From contig DATMAT010000001.1 in the NCBI GenBank assembly GCA_035559815.1, positions 1 to 60,729 on the forward strand: a stretch of 60,729 nt of DNA, in the 5' to 3' direction. Position 1 is the stretch's first letter; each line of letters starts with the position of its first letter. Under the pieces are notes generated by a model. The model worked only from the letters and a program-made list of their open reading frames with translations, ran no database searches and was not told the DNA's origin. Positions 1 to 8,138 of the stretch are shown one piece after another. The DNA is from Thermodesulfobacteriota bacterium. Its GTDB lineage: Bacteria; Desulfobacterota_D; UBA1144; Nemesobacterales; CSP1-2. Position numbers and translations under genes: made by a program.

Positions 1-1127
1 AGCGGGTCGTAGTTGATGGCCCACTCGTCTATTCCGCCTTTAAGGCTTTTCACCTTTTTGAATCCAAGGTTTCTTAAGAATGTGGTTGCTCTCAGGCTTC
101 TTACGCCGTGATGGCAGTGTACGACTATCTCATCCGCCGTGTCCAGTTCGTTTACCCTGGAGTGAAGCTCGTTAAGGGGGATCAGTTTAGAGCCTTCCAG
201 GCGGCAGATTTCGTACTCGCCCGGTTCTCTGACGTCAAGAATAACTATGTCTTTTCCATTCTCTAGAAGTTCGTGAAATTCGTCTACCGTTATTTCCAGG
301 TCCTCTCCGGTGATACCCTCTTCGCCGCGGCCAAGCCCGCAGAATTCCTCATAGTCTATAAGTCCTTTGATCGTAGCATTTTCTCCGCAGATGGGGCAAT
401 TGGGGTCTTTTCGGAGTTTCAATTCCCTTATCTTCATCTCCATCACGTCGAGGAATAGCAGTTTTCCAATGAGCGGGTTGCCCGTTCCCAGGATCAGCTT
501 TATCGCTTCTGCGGCCTGCATGGTGCCGATTATTCCCGGAAGTATTCCCAAAACCCCTCCTTCGGCACAGCTCGGGACCATTCCCGGAGGTGGGGGTTCC
601 GGATAGAGGCAGCGATAGCACGGTCCTCTCATGGCGTCGAACACGCTTACCTGCCCCTCGAATCGGAAAATACTTCCGTACACGTTGGGTTTTCCGAGGA
701 GCACGCAGGAGTCATTAACTAAATAGCGTGTGGCAAAATTATCGGTGCCATCCACCACAATATCGTATTTTTTAATTATGTCGAGGGCGTTTTCCGATGT
801 CAGCCTGGTATTGTAGGTATCAATTTGTATTTCCGAGTTGATTTCATGAACCCGTTCCTTTGCCGATTCTACTTTGAGCTTTCCAACCTTGGCCTCGCTG
901 TGAAGTATCTGTCTCTGGAGGTTACTGAAATCGACTACGTCAAAATCCACTATGCCCAGGCGTCCTACGCCCGCCGCCGCCAGGTAGAGCGCTAGAGGGG
1001 ACCCGAGCCCCCCTGCGCCTATACAGAGCACGCTGGAAGAGGCAAGCTTTTCCTGTCCTTTAACCCCGACCTCGGGCATTATCAGATGTCTGCTATAGCG
1101 ACTGATTTGCTGGTTTGTAAGAGCCAT
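1..1127 (-). CDS. moeB: MoeB/ThiF-type adenylyltransferase with C-terminal rhodanese domain (3' end cut by window)
   Basis: An E1-like enzyme that adenylates the C-terminus of a small sulfur-carrier protein (MoaD, ThiS or CysO type) and, through its rhodanese domain, probably supplies the sulfur. The minus-strand frame opens at ATG 1127 (MALTNQQISRYSRHL) and has no stop before the window edge. Seen: the nucleotide-binding loop GAGGLGSPL near residue 37, the zinc cysteines CYRC and CPIC, and near the end a rhodanese loop CHHGVRS with the catalytic Cys, followed by GGIDEWA. This is the usual order for MoeBR/MOCS3-like proteins of about 380 residues, so only a few residues are missing. Its target pathway (molybdopterin, thiamine or cysteine) cannot be told from the context. 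The family is certain; the symbol is the conventional one. Confidence 0.9.
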   Translation of the reverse strand, partial: MALTNQQISRYSRHLIMPEVGVKGQEKLASSSVLCIGAGGLGSPLALYLAAAGVGRLGIVDFDVVDFSNLQRQILHSEAKVGKLKVESAKERVHEINSEIQIDTYNTRLTSENALDIIKKYDIVVDGTDNFATRYLVNDSCVLLGKPNVYGSIFRFEGQVSVFDAMRGPCYRCLYPEPPPPGMVPSCAEGGVLGILPGIIGTMQAAEAIKLILGTGNPLIGKLLFLDVMEMKIRELKLRKDPNCPICGENATIKGLIDYEEFCGLGRGEEGITGEDLEITVDEFHELLENGKDIVILDVREPGEYEICRLEGSKLIPLNELHSRVNELDTADEIVVHCHHGVRSLRATTFLRNLGFKKVKSLKGGIDEWAINYDP

Positions 1128-1147
1128 TACCGGTTACCTTCCTTTAA

Positions 1148-1304
1148 CTTGAGAATTCCCTGTGGCTTGCCACAGGGTTACCTTATCTATCCTCCCCCTT
1201 GATGGTGTAGGATCAAGGTGGGGGGTGATTCACCCTCGCCTTCATCCCCTCCCATCAAGGGAGGGGAAATTTTTGGATACCCTGCAGTTTGCAGGGTGGT
1301 TCAT
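1148..1304. repeat. Composite dispersed repeat, copy 1
   Basis: About 155 bp made of consecutive short palindromes: CCCTGTGGCTTGCCACAGGG, then a CCTCCCCCTTGATGG/CCCATCAAGGGAGGGG pair, then ACCCTGCAGTTTGCAGGGT. A nearly identical copy lies at 34900-35060 and a divergent one at 23245-23390. It fills most of the gap between moeB and the next gene. Confidence 0.8.
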
Positions 1305-1429
1305 TTCTAAATATTGAAGATAAAAAGGTTAATATAAAATTCTCTTGTTTTCAAATGGGTTGCCTTATCCCACCGTGGACTGGGTAAGTTCAGGCAGATT
1401 TATATATTAAGATGGTGAAATCAGGCAAA

Positions 1430-1454
1430 AGAGGCAGCTTTTTAGGCTGCCTCT
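1430..1454 (-). terminator. Rho-independent terminator, possibly bidirectional
   Basis: A perfect 9-bp stem, AGAGGCAGC with GCTGCCTCT, closes a 7-base loop. Read on the minus strand it follows the stop of the exported protein at 1486 and runs into a short T tract; on the plus strand it is followed by CAATTTTT. Confidence 0.65.
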
Positions 1455-1485
1455 CAATTTTTCTGGTAGGTGAGCGCGGTCTATC

Positions 1486-2121
1486 TTAATCCCTAACTAT
1501 GAAACCGGTGATGAACTGTCGGGGAACATCCCCAATCTCTTCCATATCTTCGTCCTGGTCGGTTATCAAGACGTGAACCGAATCGCTTGGGCCAAATTCC
1601 GACAGGTCAGCGTAAAATCTCCCTCTTCCTTTACTGTCGGTCGTAAATGACCCGAGATAAACCAAGTAAGGGAGTCCCTCAGAACTGTTACTAACTACAA
1701 TTGAGGGCGGCATTGGCGGTTCTTCATCATCCGGGAGACACTCTTCCTCTACACACTCGTCAGGCTCTGGCGTGGGCTCGGGCTCCGGTTCGGGTTCGGA
1801 GCAAACATTGTTCATGCCCGGTGTATAAACAAAGAGCACATCATAGGTTTTATTAGGCACTGTACCCCTCACTCTCAGTTCGAGTTTTCCATGATGAGCG
1901 ATTCTAACCCTGCTTTGCTGGGACATTTCTAGGGGGTCGGCGCCTAGAAGTTCACTTTCTGCTTCGAGTCCGCAGAGCATTGTAGTCTCGCTGCATTTGA
2001 CAAGAGGGGCCTTGAATTCTTGAAAATTTGAATCCCTTGGTCCAGCCTTGGCGATAAAGCTAATTCCAAAAGCAAAAAATACTACCAGAAAAGGCATCAT
2101 TCTTTTTGCTTGCTCTAGCAT
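1486..2121 (-). CDS. Exported protein with Pro-Glu repeat linker, unknown function
   Basis: 211 residues. The N-terminus is a typical signal peptide (basic MLEQAKR, hydrophobic FLVVFFAFGISF, cleavage likely after AKA). The middle holds a low-complexity Pro/Glu linker (EPEPEPEPTPEP) followed by an acidic stretch with two Cys (CVEEECLP), joining two small beta-rich segments. The second segment contains LVYLGSFTTDSKGRGRFYADL, which resembles a modified-residue or CHRD-like beta fold but is not diagnostic. A single transcription unit ending in the terminator at 1430-1454. It is probably periplasmic or surface exposed. No family assigned. Confidence 0.7.
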   Translation of the reverse strand: MLEQAKRMMPFLVVFFAFGISFIAKAGPRDSNFQEFKAPLVKCSETTMLCGLEAESELLGADPLEMSQQSRVRIAHHGKLELRVRGTVPNKTYDVLFVYTPGMNNVCSEPEPEPEPTPEPDECVEEECLPDDEEPPMPPSIVVSNSSEGLPYLVYLGSFTTDSKGRGRFYADLSEFGPSDSVHVLITDQDEDMEEIGDVPRQFITGFIVRD

Positions 2122-2232
2122 GACTTTCCTCCTTTTGTCCTAACTTTGGGATGGAGGCTAGCCTTGCGGGTTTTGTGAATTAAGGGTGGATATATATAAG
2201 TCAACCCTAATTCGGCAACCCAGCCGCCTTGT

Positions 2233-2265
2233 CCCGTGAGATAGTACTAACTGCGTCTCATGGGA
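2233..2265. repeat. CCCGTGAGATAG hairpin repeat, copy 1
   Basis: CCCGTGAGATAG pairs imperfectly with GTCTCATGGGA. Related hairpins are at 12518-12549 and 31296-31352. The rest of the 2122-2519 gap holds no convincing gene. Confidence 0.6.
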
Positions 2266-2519
2266 TTTAGGCCTGCGGCTTTGCGTCCCATCCTTTCGAA
2301 TGGTTTGCCCTTTCGTCAGGACTTTGATTTTTATTGAGGTCCATTAACGCAATGTCTATACCAATTGGACAAGGAAGAGGTTTAATACAATTTATCGTAA
2401 TAATTAATGAATTTTCTTTCTTCGAAATCTGGCGAACGTGTTGATGAGAAGAAAAATGCACAGATAGTTACAAACGTTGCACAGTTGACAATTAATGTAA
2501 GTATCTTGTCTTACGTTAA

Positions 2520-3281
2520 TCAGAGGCTCATTTCTCTTCGTTTTATGAAGGGAGTGTGTATCTGGTCCTTTTTATAATTCCCGGTCAGGGCATAAATTAT
2601 GACGTTTATTCCCAGTCTGAAAGCCAATTCCCGTTGAGGCTCTCCGCCGGGGATACATTCATACATCCATTTACCGAATTCGTCTTCAGACCATGCACCG
2701 CCCAAGTCGTTTCTTGAATAAATTACCGAGGTCCTTTCCTCATCGCTAAAGGTGATTCCCTCGATATAAGGCTTGACTATTTTTCTGCCGCTCGGGGAAT
2801 TAAGGAGATAAAATGACTTAAAAATTACGTGCTCGGATGGAATCCTGCCGAGAGGGAATTCAGGAAGGATGTTCTTGAATTCATCACGTATCTGGGAGTC
2901 GAAGGGGGAATACTCTTCTCCGGAAACGTCGTCTATAAGGAGTGTCCCTCCTAGCTTGAGGAATTTTCTCAGTCTTTTGATTTCCGGTTCGGTAAAGGGT
3001 TCAAAACTATTGCTTCCAGCGATGTAAATGAACGGGTAAAGGAAAAGGTCCTTATCCATGATTTCTATCGTCTTTCGCACGAAAGAGGTTTTTACACTGG
3101 TTCTTAAATCAAGCCAGGTCATCAACCGGTTAAAAGCCCTCGGTCTAGGGTCCCAATCGCCCCGATAAATAAGCTGGCAAAAGTAAAATTTGGAGGACTG
3201 GTAAGAGCCTAGGAGGGGAAGGGAGAAGACCCCAATCCCCCCAGCAGTAGTGATTCTGATAAAATCTCTTCTAGTTATCAC
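2520..3281 (-). CDS. Tat-exported DUF4159 domain protein
   Basis: 253 residues. It starts MITRRDFIRITTAGG, an RRxFI twin-arginine signal with a following hydrophobic stretch, so Tat export is expected. The remainder matches the DUF4159 pattern: an early FYFCQLIYRGDWDPRP segment, then FKDLFLYP-like and GGTLLIDD strands typical of the flavodoxin/ThuA-like alpha-beta fold. DUF4159 proteins usually accompany MoxR/VWA modules, but none is present here. The gene stands alone, and its start lies 170 bp downstream of the cspA hairpin on the same strand. Function unknown; the family call is good. Confidence 0.75.
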   Translation of the reverse strand: MITRRDFIRITTAGGIGVFSLPLLGSYQSSKFYFCQLIYRGDWDPRPRAFNRLMTWLDLRTSVKTSFVRKTIEIMDKDLFLYPFIYIAGSNSFEPFTEPEIKRLRKFLKLGGTLLIDDVSGEEYSPFDSQIRDEFKNILPEFPLGRIPSEHVIFKSFYLLNSPSGRKIVKPYIEGITFSDEERTSVIYSRNDLGGAWSEDEFGKWMYECIPGGEPQRELAFRLGINVIIYALTGNYKKDQIHTPFIKRREMSL

Positions 3282-3404
3282 CTTATGTTAATATTGTGCG
3301 TTAAGAATCATGGTGTCAAGGTATTTACGGTAGATAGAGGCGGGATATCTCCCTAGGTTTTCTATCTACTGACAAAACCCTAATTAACCAGAAATAACAC
3401 CAAG

Positions 3405-3434
3405 AACTGGGAAGGCTTACAGTAATAGCCCAGT
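3405..3434 (-). terminator. Hairpin downstream of cspA
   Basis: ACTGGG/CCCAGT arms lie just past a second inverted repeat (CTTCTTAA/TTAAGAAG, about 3435-3460) that overlaps the cspA stop codon. It is probably a transcript end for the cold-shock gene, although the T tract is weak. Confidence 0.4.
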
Positions 3435-3451
3435 CTTCTTAATAAGTTTTG

Positions 3452-3676
3452 TTAAGAAGCTTTATTCTGCTGTATTTTAAAGACCTTTGATGCCTGCGGT
3501 CCGTTTGGTCCTTCTGTTATCTCGTACTCGACTATCTCGCCCTGGGTCAGGCTCTTATATCCTTTTCCCTGGATCGCGCTATAGTGGACAAATATATCCT
3601 TTGTCGTTCCCTCCTCTGCTTCGATAAAACCGTAGCCTTTGGAGCTGTTAAACCATTTAACCTTTCCTCGTTTCAA
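3452..3676 (-). CDS. cspA: Cold-shock domain protein (CspA family), TTG start
   Basis: 74 residues, an RNA/ssDNA chaperone with a single OB fold. RNP1 (KGYGFIE) and RNP2 (DIFVHYSAI) are both intact, followed by the usual GPQASKV ending. A longer frame opens at ATG 3697, but that ATG has no Shine-Dalgarno, and a strong AAGGAGG lies inside it, 8 nt before the TTG at 3676. The TTG start gives [10 protein letters not shown], exactly the family N-terminus, so it is preferred. The transcript would carry a short leader from the promoter at 3715-3743. The symbol denotes family, not orthology. Confidence 0.9.
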   Translation of the reverse strand: MKRGKVKWFNSSKGYGFIEAEEGTTKDIFVHYSAIQGKGYKSLTQGEIVEYEITEGPNGPQASKVFKIQQNKAS

Positions 3677-3714
3677 AGCGAAAGCCTCCTTAAACATTAC
3701 TAATTAAGGGCTTT

Positions 3715-3743
3715 ACTATTGCACGTTTTTAAAATTTTGTCAA
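3715..3743 (-). promoter_or_regulatory. Sigma-70 promoter of cspA
   Basis: On the minus strand TTGACA (3743-3738) and AATAGT (3720-3715) are separated by 17 nt. Transcription would begin about 30 nt before the TTG start. The remaining upstream DNA to 4133 holds a short CTGAGC/GTCGAAG repeat near 4005-4022 and nothing else recognised. Confidence 0.5.
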
Positions 3744-4133
3744 CAGGGACGTACTTCTATCCACAGGGATTATATTCTGGGACATATTTTATTCTCTATT
3801 TGCCAAATATAAGCCTGAATAGGGTTTTATTTAAGATTAGAAAGTCATAGTTTTGAAAGGAATAAAGAAGGTTAATACATTCTCTAATGTTTAGAGTCTA
3901 TGCTGAACTTTTGTTAATTTAGAAATTCAGTCAAATAGGTTTTTAGTCAAGGGTGGGCATTGCTAATACCGTATGAATGAAATGGAAGGAACGCTTACCT
4001 GCACTGAGCTTAGTCGAAGTATATGCGTTCACTACGAAATTTGGTGATAATTACCCGTTTAGCACAAGATGAAATTCTTAAAATGTAATCTTCATTTGAT
4101 TCCTATAATGGATTAGGTTAGCTTTCTTTTCAA

Positions 4134-5294
4134 ATGAACGAACGGTATTTGACGGAAGAATCGATAGAGTACTACAGGAAAGAGTTTCCCGTGACCAAAA
4201 ATTACATTTATCTCGACCATGCCGGGGTAGCTCCGATATCCTTGAGGGTAAAAAGTGCGGTAGAGGGGTTTTTGAAGGAGGCTTCCGAGGCCGGTATTTT
4301 CAAGTATCAGGATTGGATGGATAGACTTAGTGTCGTCAGGACGAATTGTGCGAAACTAGTCGGTGGTGAGGCGGAGGAGGTAGCCTTCGTAAAAAATACT
4401 TCGCATGGACTTTCAATCATCGCCGAGGGGCTGGACTGGAAGGAAGGAGATAATGTGATCTTCTTTGAGAGGGAATTTCCGTCGAATGTCTATCCCTGGC
4501 TCAATTTAAGAAGAAAGGGAGTAGAGATTAGAGAGATTCCATCTCGTGGCGACAGTATTCTGGTCGAAGATATAGAAAGGCTTATGGATTTGAGGACAAG
4601 GCTCCTAACCATGAGCTCCGTGCAGTTTTCCAACGGATTTAGAATTGATTTAAAGAGTGTGGGAGAGCTATGTGCCGATAAGAATGTTTTATTCTGTGTT
4701 GACGCTATTCAAAGCCTCGGAGTAGTACCAATGGATGTCAGGGATTTCAAAGTCGATTTCCTTTCAGCGGACGGGCATAAGTGGTTATTGGCTCCTGAGG
4801 GAACTGGTATATTCTACTGCCGGAAAGAGCTTGCCGAAAAAATCAACCCTCCGCTTGTCGGTTGGAAGAGCATAGTGAACGAGTCTGATTATGACAGAAT
4901 CGATTTCCGTCTTAAAGAAAACACGCTCAGGTTTGAGGAAGGGTCCCTCAACGTCATGGGAATTTTAGCCCTTGGCGCTTCGATTGAACTCCTTATGGAG
5001 GTTGGCATTGAAAGAATTGAGGGCAGAGTGCTGGAGCTTGGCGACATTATCATAAGAGAAGCGGAGAAAAGGGATTTTGTGGTCAGGACCCCAAGAAGCA
5101 GAAAGGGGAGGGCGGGTATCGTTTCCTTTTCCGGAAATTTCGACCCACTTACTCTCAAAGATAAATTAAAATCCCTTGATGTCGTGGTTAATGTGAGAGG
5201 GGGAGCGCTTCGGGTGTCTCCACATTTCTACAATACTGAAGAAGAGATATCGAGGCTTTTTGACTCTATAGATAAGGTTTTGCAATCTAGGTAA
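4134..5294 (+). CDS. PLP-dependent class V aminotransferase / cysteine-desulfurase-like
   Basis: 386 residues. Fold-type I PLP enzyme: NTSHGLS binds phosphate, CVDAIQSLG carries the Asp that contacts the pyridine nitrogen, and SADGHKWLLAPEG carries the Schiff-base Lys. The N-terminus YIYLDHAGVAPIS is the class V hallmark. It resembles the isopenicillin-N epimerase/CsdA branch. The flexible active-site Cys loop of SufS-type desulfurases is not evident near the C-terminus, so cysteine desulfurase activity is not assured. It is monocistronic, with a weak Shine-Dalgarno. Substrate unknown. Confidence 0.85.
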   Translation: MNERYLTEESIEYYRKEFPVTKNYIYLDHAGVAPISLRVKSAVEGFLKEASEAGIFKYQDWMDRLSVVRTNCAKLVGGEAEEVAFVKNTSHGLSIIAEGLDWKEGDNVIFFEREFPSNVYPWLNLRRKGVEIREIPSRGDSILVEDIERLMDLRTRLLTMSSVQFSNGFRIDLKSVGELCADKNVLFCVDAIQSLGVVPMDVRDFKVDFLSADGHKWLLAPEGTGIFYCRKELAEKINPPLVGWKSIVNESDYDRIDFRLKENTLRFEEGSLNVMGILALGASIELLMEVGIERIEGRVLELGDIIIREAEKRDFVVRTPRSRKGRAGIVSFSGNFDPLTLKDKLKSLDVVVNVRGGALRVSPHFYNTEEEISRLFDSIDKVLQSR

Positions 5295-5305
5295 TTGAGG
5301 TGTAG

Positions 5306-5325
5306 GGGCACGCTGCAGCGTGCCC
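5306..5325. repeat. GTAG-type palindrome
   Basis: GGGCACGCTGCAGCGTGCCC, a perfect 20-nt palindrome directly behind the aminotransferase stop. It is one of about ten scattered palindromes whose outer bases begin GTAG (see findings), and it could act as a terminator stem. Confidence 0.6.
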
Positions 5326-5378
5326 ATTTGCAATAGAAATAATTGAACCGCTTCAGAAGGGTCCAACATGTTGAACCC

Positions 5379-5954
5379 CTACTGAATAATAATCTCTTTT
5401 TCGACTGAGGCCGATTTGTCTGAGTTTTGGTCTCTTACGGTAAACACTGCTTTATATGTTCCTGGAGGAACACCCGTCAGATTAAGAGTTATATTGGTAT
5501 AAAGGTCGTGAACCGGATTTCTGGAGTCAAATTCGGCATCGAGGAATTTCTTCTGTTCGAGAAGCGCTTCACCCTTATCATCTTTAAAACTCAGATCCGG
5601 GAAAAATCCACCGGTGTATGTTTCTCCTTTCTTCACAAAAACGATATTTTTCGGTTCTAAGTAAAAATAAAGGACTTCGTTGCTTTCATAAATGTTGTTT
5701 GCCCTTGGCTCGAATGCACTGAAATAGGGAGCCTCTCTTCTTACCGGGTAGAAGTTTTCTATAACCATTGGCGCTTTTAATCTTACTTCTTCAAGTGCTT
5801 CCTCTATGAATTTTACCGATTCGGCATATTTGCCGGATGAATAAGCTGTTGAAGCCTCTTGAAGTTTTACTTCTACAGAGGACTCGGACATTGACTCAGA
5901 GTTCATGCTGAAAAATAAAATTGCCAATACAGATAAGAATTTTATGTGATTCAT
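5379..5954 (-). CDS. Exported protein of unknown function with N-terminal helical repeat
   Basis: 191 residues with a signal peptide (MNHIKFLSVLAILFF). A short helical stretch (LQEASTAYSSGKYAESVKFIEEALEEV), resembling one TPR unit, comes first, followed by a beta-rich C-terminal half with PGTYKAVFTVRDQNS, an Ig-like/PKD-type strand pattern. It lacks Cys in the mature part, and no catalytic motif is visible. Convergent with the aminotransferase upstream, and a single gene on its strand. Likely a periplasmic structural or binding protein. Confidence 0.7.
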   Translation of the reverse strand: MNHIKFLSVLAILFFSMNSESMSESSVEVKLQEASTAYSSGKYAESVKFIEEALEEVRLKAPMVIENFYPVRREAPYFSAFEPRANNIYESNEVLYFYLEPKNIVFVKKGETYTGGFFPDLSFKDDKGEALLEQKKFLDAEFDSRNPVHDLYTNITLNLTGVPPGTYKAVFTVRDQNSDKSASVEKEIIIQ

Positions 5955-6076
5955 ATGAGCTACCCCCTGGAATAATGAAATCTTCGTACAAATTATTATT
6001 GTAGCTAGCCGATAATACCAGGTAAGGCGAATAAATGGAAATGGGTTTTAGCATGGCAGAATACGCCCTGACTCGA

Positions 6077-6106
6077 TTGACAATACAAACTCATTTTTGC
6101 TATGAT
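6077..6106 (+). promoter_or_regulatory. Sigma-70 promoter
   Basis: TTGACA (6077-6082), an 18-nt spacer and TATGAT (6101-6106), about 34 nt before the ATG at 6140. It probably drives the 6140 gene and the OmpA-family gene behind it. Confidence 0.6.
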
Positions 6107-6139
6107 ATGGAAAAATCTTAATGTAGTAGGAGGATTAGC

Positions 6140-6730
6140 ATGCGATTAAAAATCAATTTGAGACGGATGAGGGCCTTCTTTCAAATTTTTTTTATTTCTT
6201 TAGCGATTTCACTCTATGCTTCTGGCTTTCCTAAAGCTCAAGAAGAGGAGGGAATTATAGAGGTGGAAGAGGTTGAGGAGGTTACTCCGCCTGCCCCTGC
6301 TTCCACGCCTGCTGCAAAAACTCCTTCAGTTATAGCTACGACGGACGGTGAATATCCGGACATAAGGGTGGAAGTCACAGAGCTCAAGCGCACAAGCGGC
6401 AATACGGTTACATTAAAGTTTACGATAATTAATGATTCGTCCGAGGATATGAATTTCAGCTACGACTTTGGTGAGGCAGGGCAGTACGAAACGGGTGATT
6501 TTAACAGCATAGGTGGGGTCAATCTTGTCGATGCGGCTGGCAAGAAGAAATACCTTGTGCTGCGGGATTCGAACGGCAAATGTGTATGCAGCCGCGATTT
6601 AAAAAGTATCAAACCCGGGGCGCGCGCCAAACTTTATGCCAAGTTCCCGGCCCCTCCTGAGGAGGTAGAAAAGATAACCATAGAAATACCCCACTTTATC
6701 CCGATGGATGATGTTCCTATAAGCAAATAG
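6140..6730 (+). CDS. Exported protein of unknown function (DUF4352-like beta domain)
   Basis: 196 residues; the ATG is preceded by GTAGGAGG. A signal peptide (about residues 1-34), a Glu/Val-rich and Pro/Ala-rich linker (EVEEVEEVTPPAPAST), then a beta-sandwich-like domain (IRVEVTELKRTSGNTVTLKFTI, later CVCSRDLKSIKPGARAKLYAKF). The pattern of a polar strand on bond-type sequence with a late PG.xxxLYAKFPAPPEE resembles DUF4352/telomeric-repeat-like exported domains. The short gap to the OmpA gene suggests co-transcription, so a cell-envelope role is likely. Confidence 0.7.
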   Translation: MRLKINLRRMRAFFQIFFISLAISLYASGFPKAQEEEGIIEVEEVEEVTPPAPASTPAAKTPSVIATTDGEYPDIRVEVTELKRTSGNTVTLKFTIINDSSEDMNFSYDFGEAGQYETGDFNSIGGVNLVDAAGKKKYLVLRDSNGKCVCSRDLKSIKPGARAKLYAKFPAPPEEVEKITIEIPHFIPMDDVPISK

Positions 6731-6825
6731 GGAGTGATTGATTTCGGGGGTTATGATCAGGTCTTCGTTTGGTCTCGCTCTGTAAGGGACCGGTTTGAAT
6801 TGGGCATCAGCAGAGGGAGGTTATC

Positions 6826-7389
6826 ATGCCAAATTTGATTTGCTTACTAAAAAGAGGAGGGAGCCTCTTCTTGATCGTTAGTATGTTTATTTGTGTTGAT
6901 ATTTTCCCGGATGTAGCAGAAGCGCAAGTAAGTCTGGAAACGCGAGTTGTGGATCTCATTTTTAGAGTGGAGAATCTAAAAGGAGCTACACAAGACATCG
7001 AAGTAAAGGAAACCGAGACCGAGATAAGAATTGAATTGTCCGGGGATATCTTGTTTGATTTTGATAAGTGGAATATACGCCCGGCGGCAGAGCCTGTTCT
7101 TACCCAGGTTGCGGAGGTTATAAATCAGTATCCCGATGCCGCCGTTTTGATAGAGGGATATACAGACTCAAAAGGCTCGGATTCCTATAATCTCCGGCTT
7201 TCAGACAAGCGCGCTGCTTCAGTGAAAGATTGGCTGGTGAGAAAGGGTAGAGTTGGCAATAAAAAGATGACCACAAAAGGCTGGGGGGAAGCTAATCCCG
7301 TAGCTCCAAACGAGAATGCGGATGGAAGCGATAACCCAGAGGGCAGGCAGAAAAACCGAAGAGTGGAGATAACGGTGAAGAAGGGGTAG
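6826..7389 (+). CDS. OmpA-family peptidoglycan-associated protein
   Basis: 187 residues with a signal peptide ending near AEAQ. The C-terminal 110 residues form an OmpA-like domain: DILFDFDKWNIRP, VLIEGYTDSKGSDSYNLRLSDKRAASV and GRQKNRRVEI carry the Asp and Arg that bind the meso-diaminopimelate of peptidoglycan. No beta-barrel or lipobox Cys is present, so it is a soluble periplasmic OmpA-C protein. Shine-Dalgarno GGGAGG precedes the ATG. It is the partner of the preceding exported gene. Confidence 0.88.
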   Translation: MPNLICLLKRGGSLFLIVSMFICVDIFPDVAEAQVSLETRVVDLIFRVENLKGATQDIEVKETETEIRIELSGDILFDFDKWNIRPAAEPVLTQVAEVINQYPDAAVLIEGYTDSKGSDSYNLRLSDKRAASVKDWLVRKGRVGNKKMTTKGWGEANPVAPNENADGSDNPEGRQKNRRVEITVKKG

Positions 7390-7422
7390 AAAGATTTTTG
7401 TCTTTTATTGGTAGTAGGTCCA

Positions 7423-8004
7423 ATGTCGGATGACCGGTTCTCACATTCAACTTACCTGGTTCGCAAAAAACTCTTTTCGCTTTTTGGCAGCAAGTTTCAT
7501 ATCTATGGTCCTGATGGAGAGGTTGTTTTGTATTCAAGGATGAAGCCATTTAAGCTGTGGGAAGATATAAGTCTTTATACCGGTGAGGATATGCAAACCG
7601 AGGTTTTGTCTATTAAAGCCAGGAACATAATTGACTTCGCTGCCGCTTACGACGTAATGGATGTTATAAGCAAAGAAAGGATAGGTGCTTTAAAGAGAAA
7701 GGGTTTTAAATCCATTCTGAAAGACGAGTGGATTTTCCTGGACAACGAGGGTCGGGAGATTGGCTTTATAAAGGAGGATAGCAGGCTACTTGCCTTTCTA
7801 AGGCGTTTTATTACTAATATAATTCCACAAGAATTTCATGGCTACATTAAGGGAACACCGGTTTGCACATTCAAGCAGCTCTTTAATCCTTTCGTTTTGA
7901 AAATCAGAGCCGATTTTTCCGGGGACGTTAATGGTCTACTGGATAAAAGACTGGGAATAGCAGCGGCTGTACTTTTATGCGGGATTGAGGGAAGACAAAG
8001 ATAA
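7423..8004 (+). CDS. LURP-one-related / phospholipid-scramblase-like protein
   Basis: 193 residues from ATG 7423; an in-frame TTG at 7408 would add five residues and is less likely. The sequence follows the tubby-like C2/LOR pattern: an early YLVRKKLFSLFGSKFHIYGPDGEVV, a middle IGALKRKGFKSILKDEWIFLD, and the closing helix LDKRLGIAAAVLLCGIE that fills the barrel. Bacterial members have no assigned reaction. It is 33 nt behind the OmpA gene and may share its transcript. Confidence 0.7.
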   Translation: MSDDRFSHSTYLVRKKLFSLFGSKFHIYGPDGEVVLYSRMKPFKLWEDISLYTGEDMQTEVLSIKARNIIDFAAAYDVMDVISKERIGALKRKGFKSILKDEWIFLDNEGREIGFIKEDSRLLAFLRRFITNIIPQEFHGYIKGTPVCTFKQLFNPFVLKIRADFSGDVNGLLDKRLGIAAAVLLCGIEGRQR

Positions 8005-8076
8005 TCCATGAGATTTGCTTGGCTAATTGTACATTTTCGACTCACTCTCTCTATAAATACCGCTCCTGATATTGTA

Positions 8077-8098
8077 GGGGCGAATCTTGTACTCGCCC
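8077..8098. repeat. GTAG-type palindrome
   Basis: GGGGCGA and TCGCCC arms around ATCTTGTAC, preceded by TTGTA. It is a divergent member of the GTAG family and lies between two convergent genes. Confidence 0.45.
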
Positions 8099-8138
8099 AG
8101 GATGCTTATGAAATGGCAACAGAAAGGGCTTCTGCACA

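Noticed and set aside
2267-2461. 64-residue frame on the minus strand
   Set aside because: No ribosome site, no signal or domain, overlaps a hairpin repeat.
3677-4133. RNA thermometer or riboswitch in the gap upstream of cspA
   Set aside because: The promoter found is only about 30 nt from the start, leaving too short a leader; no recognised fold.
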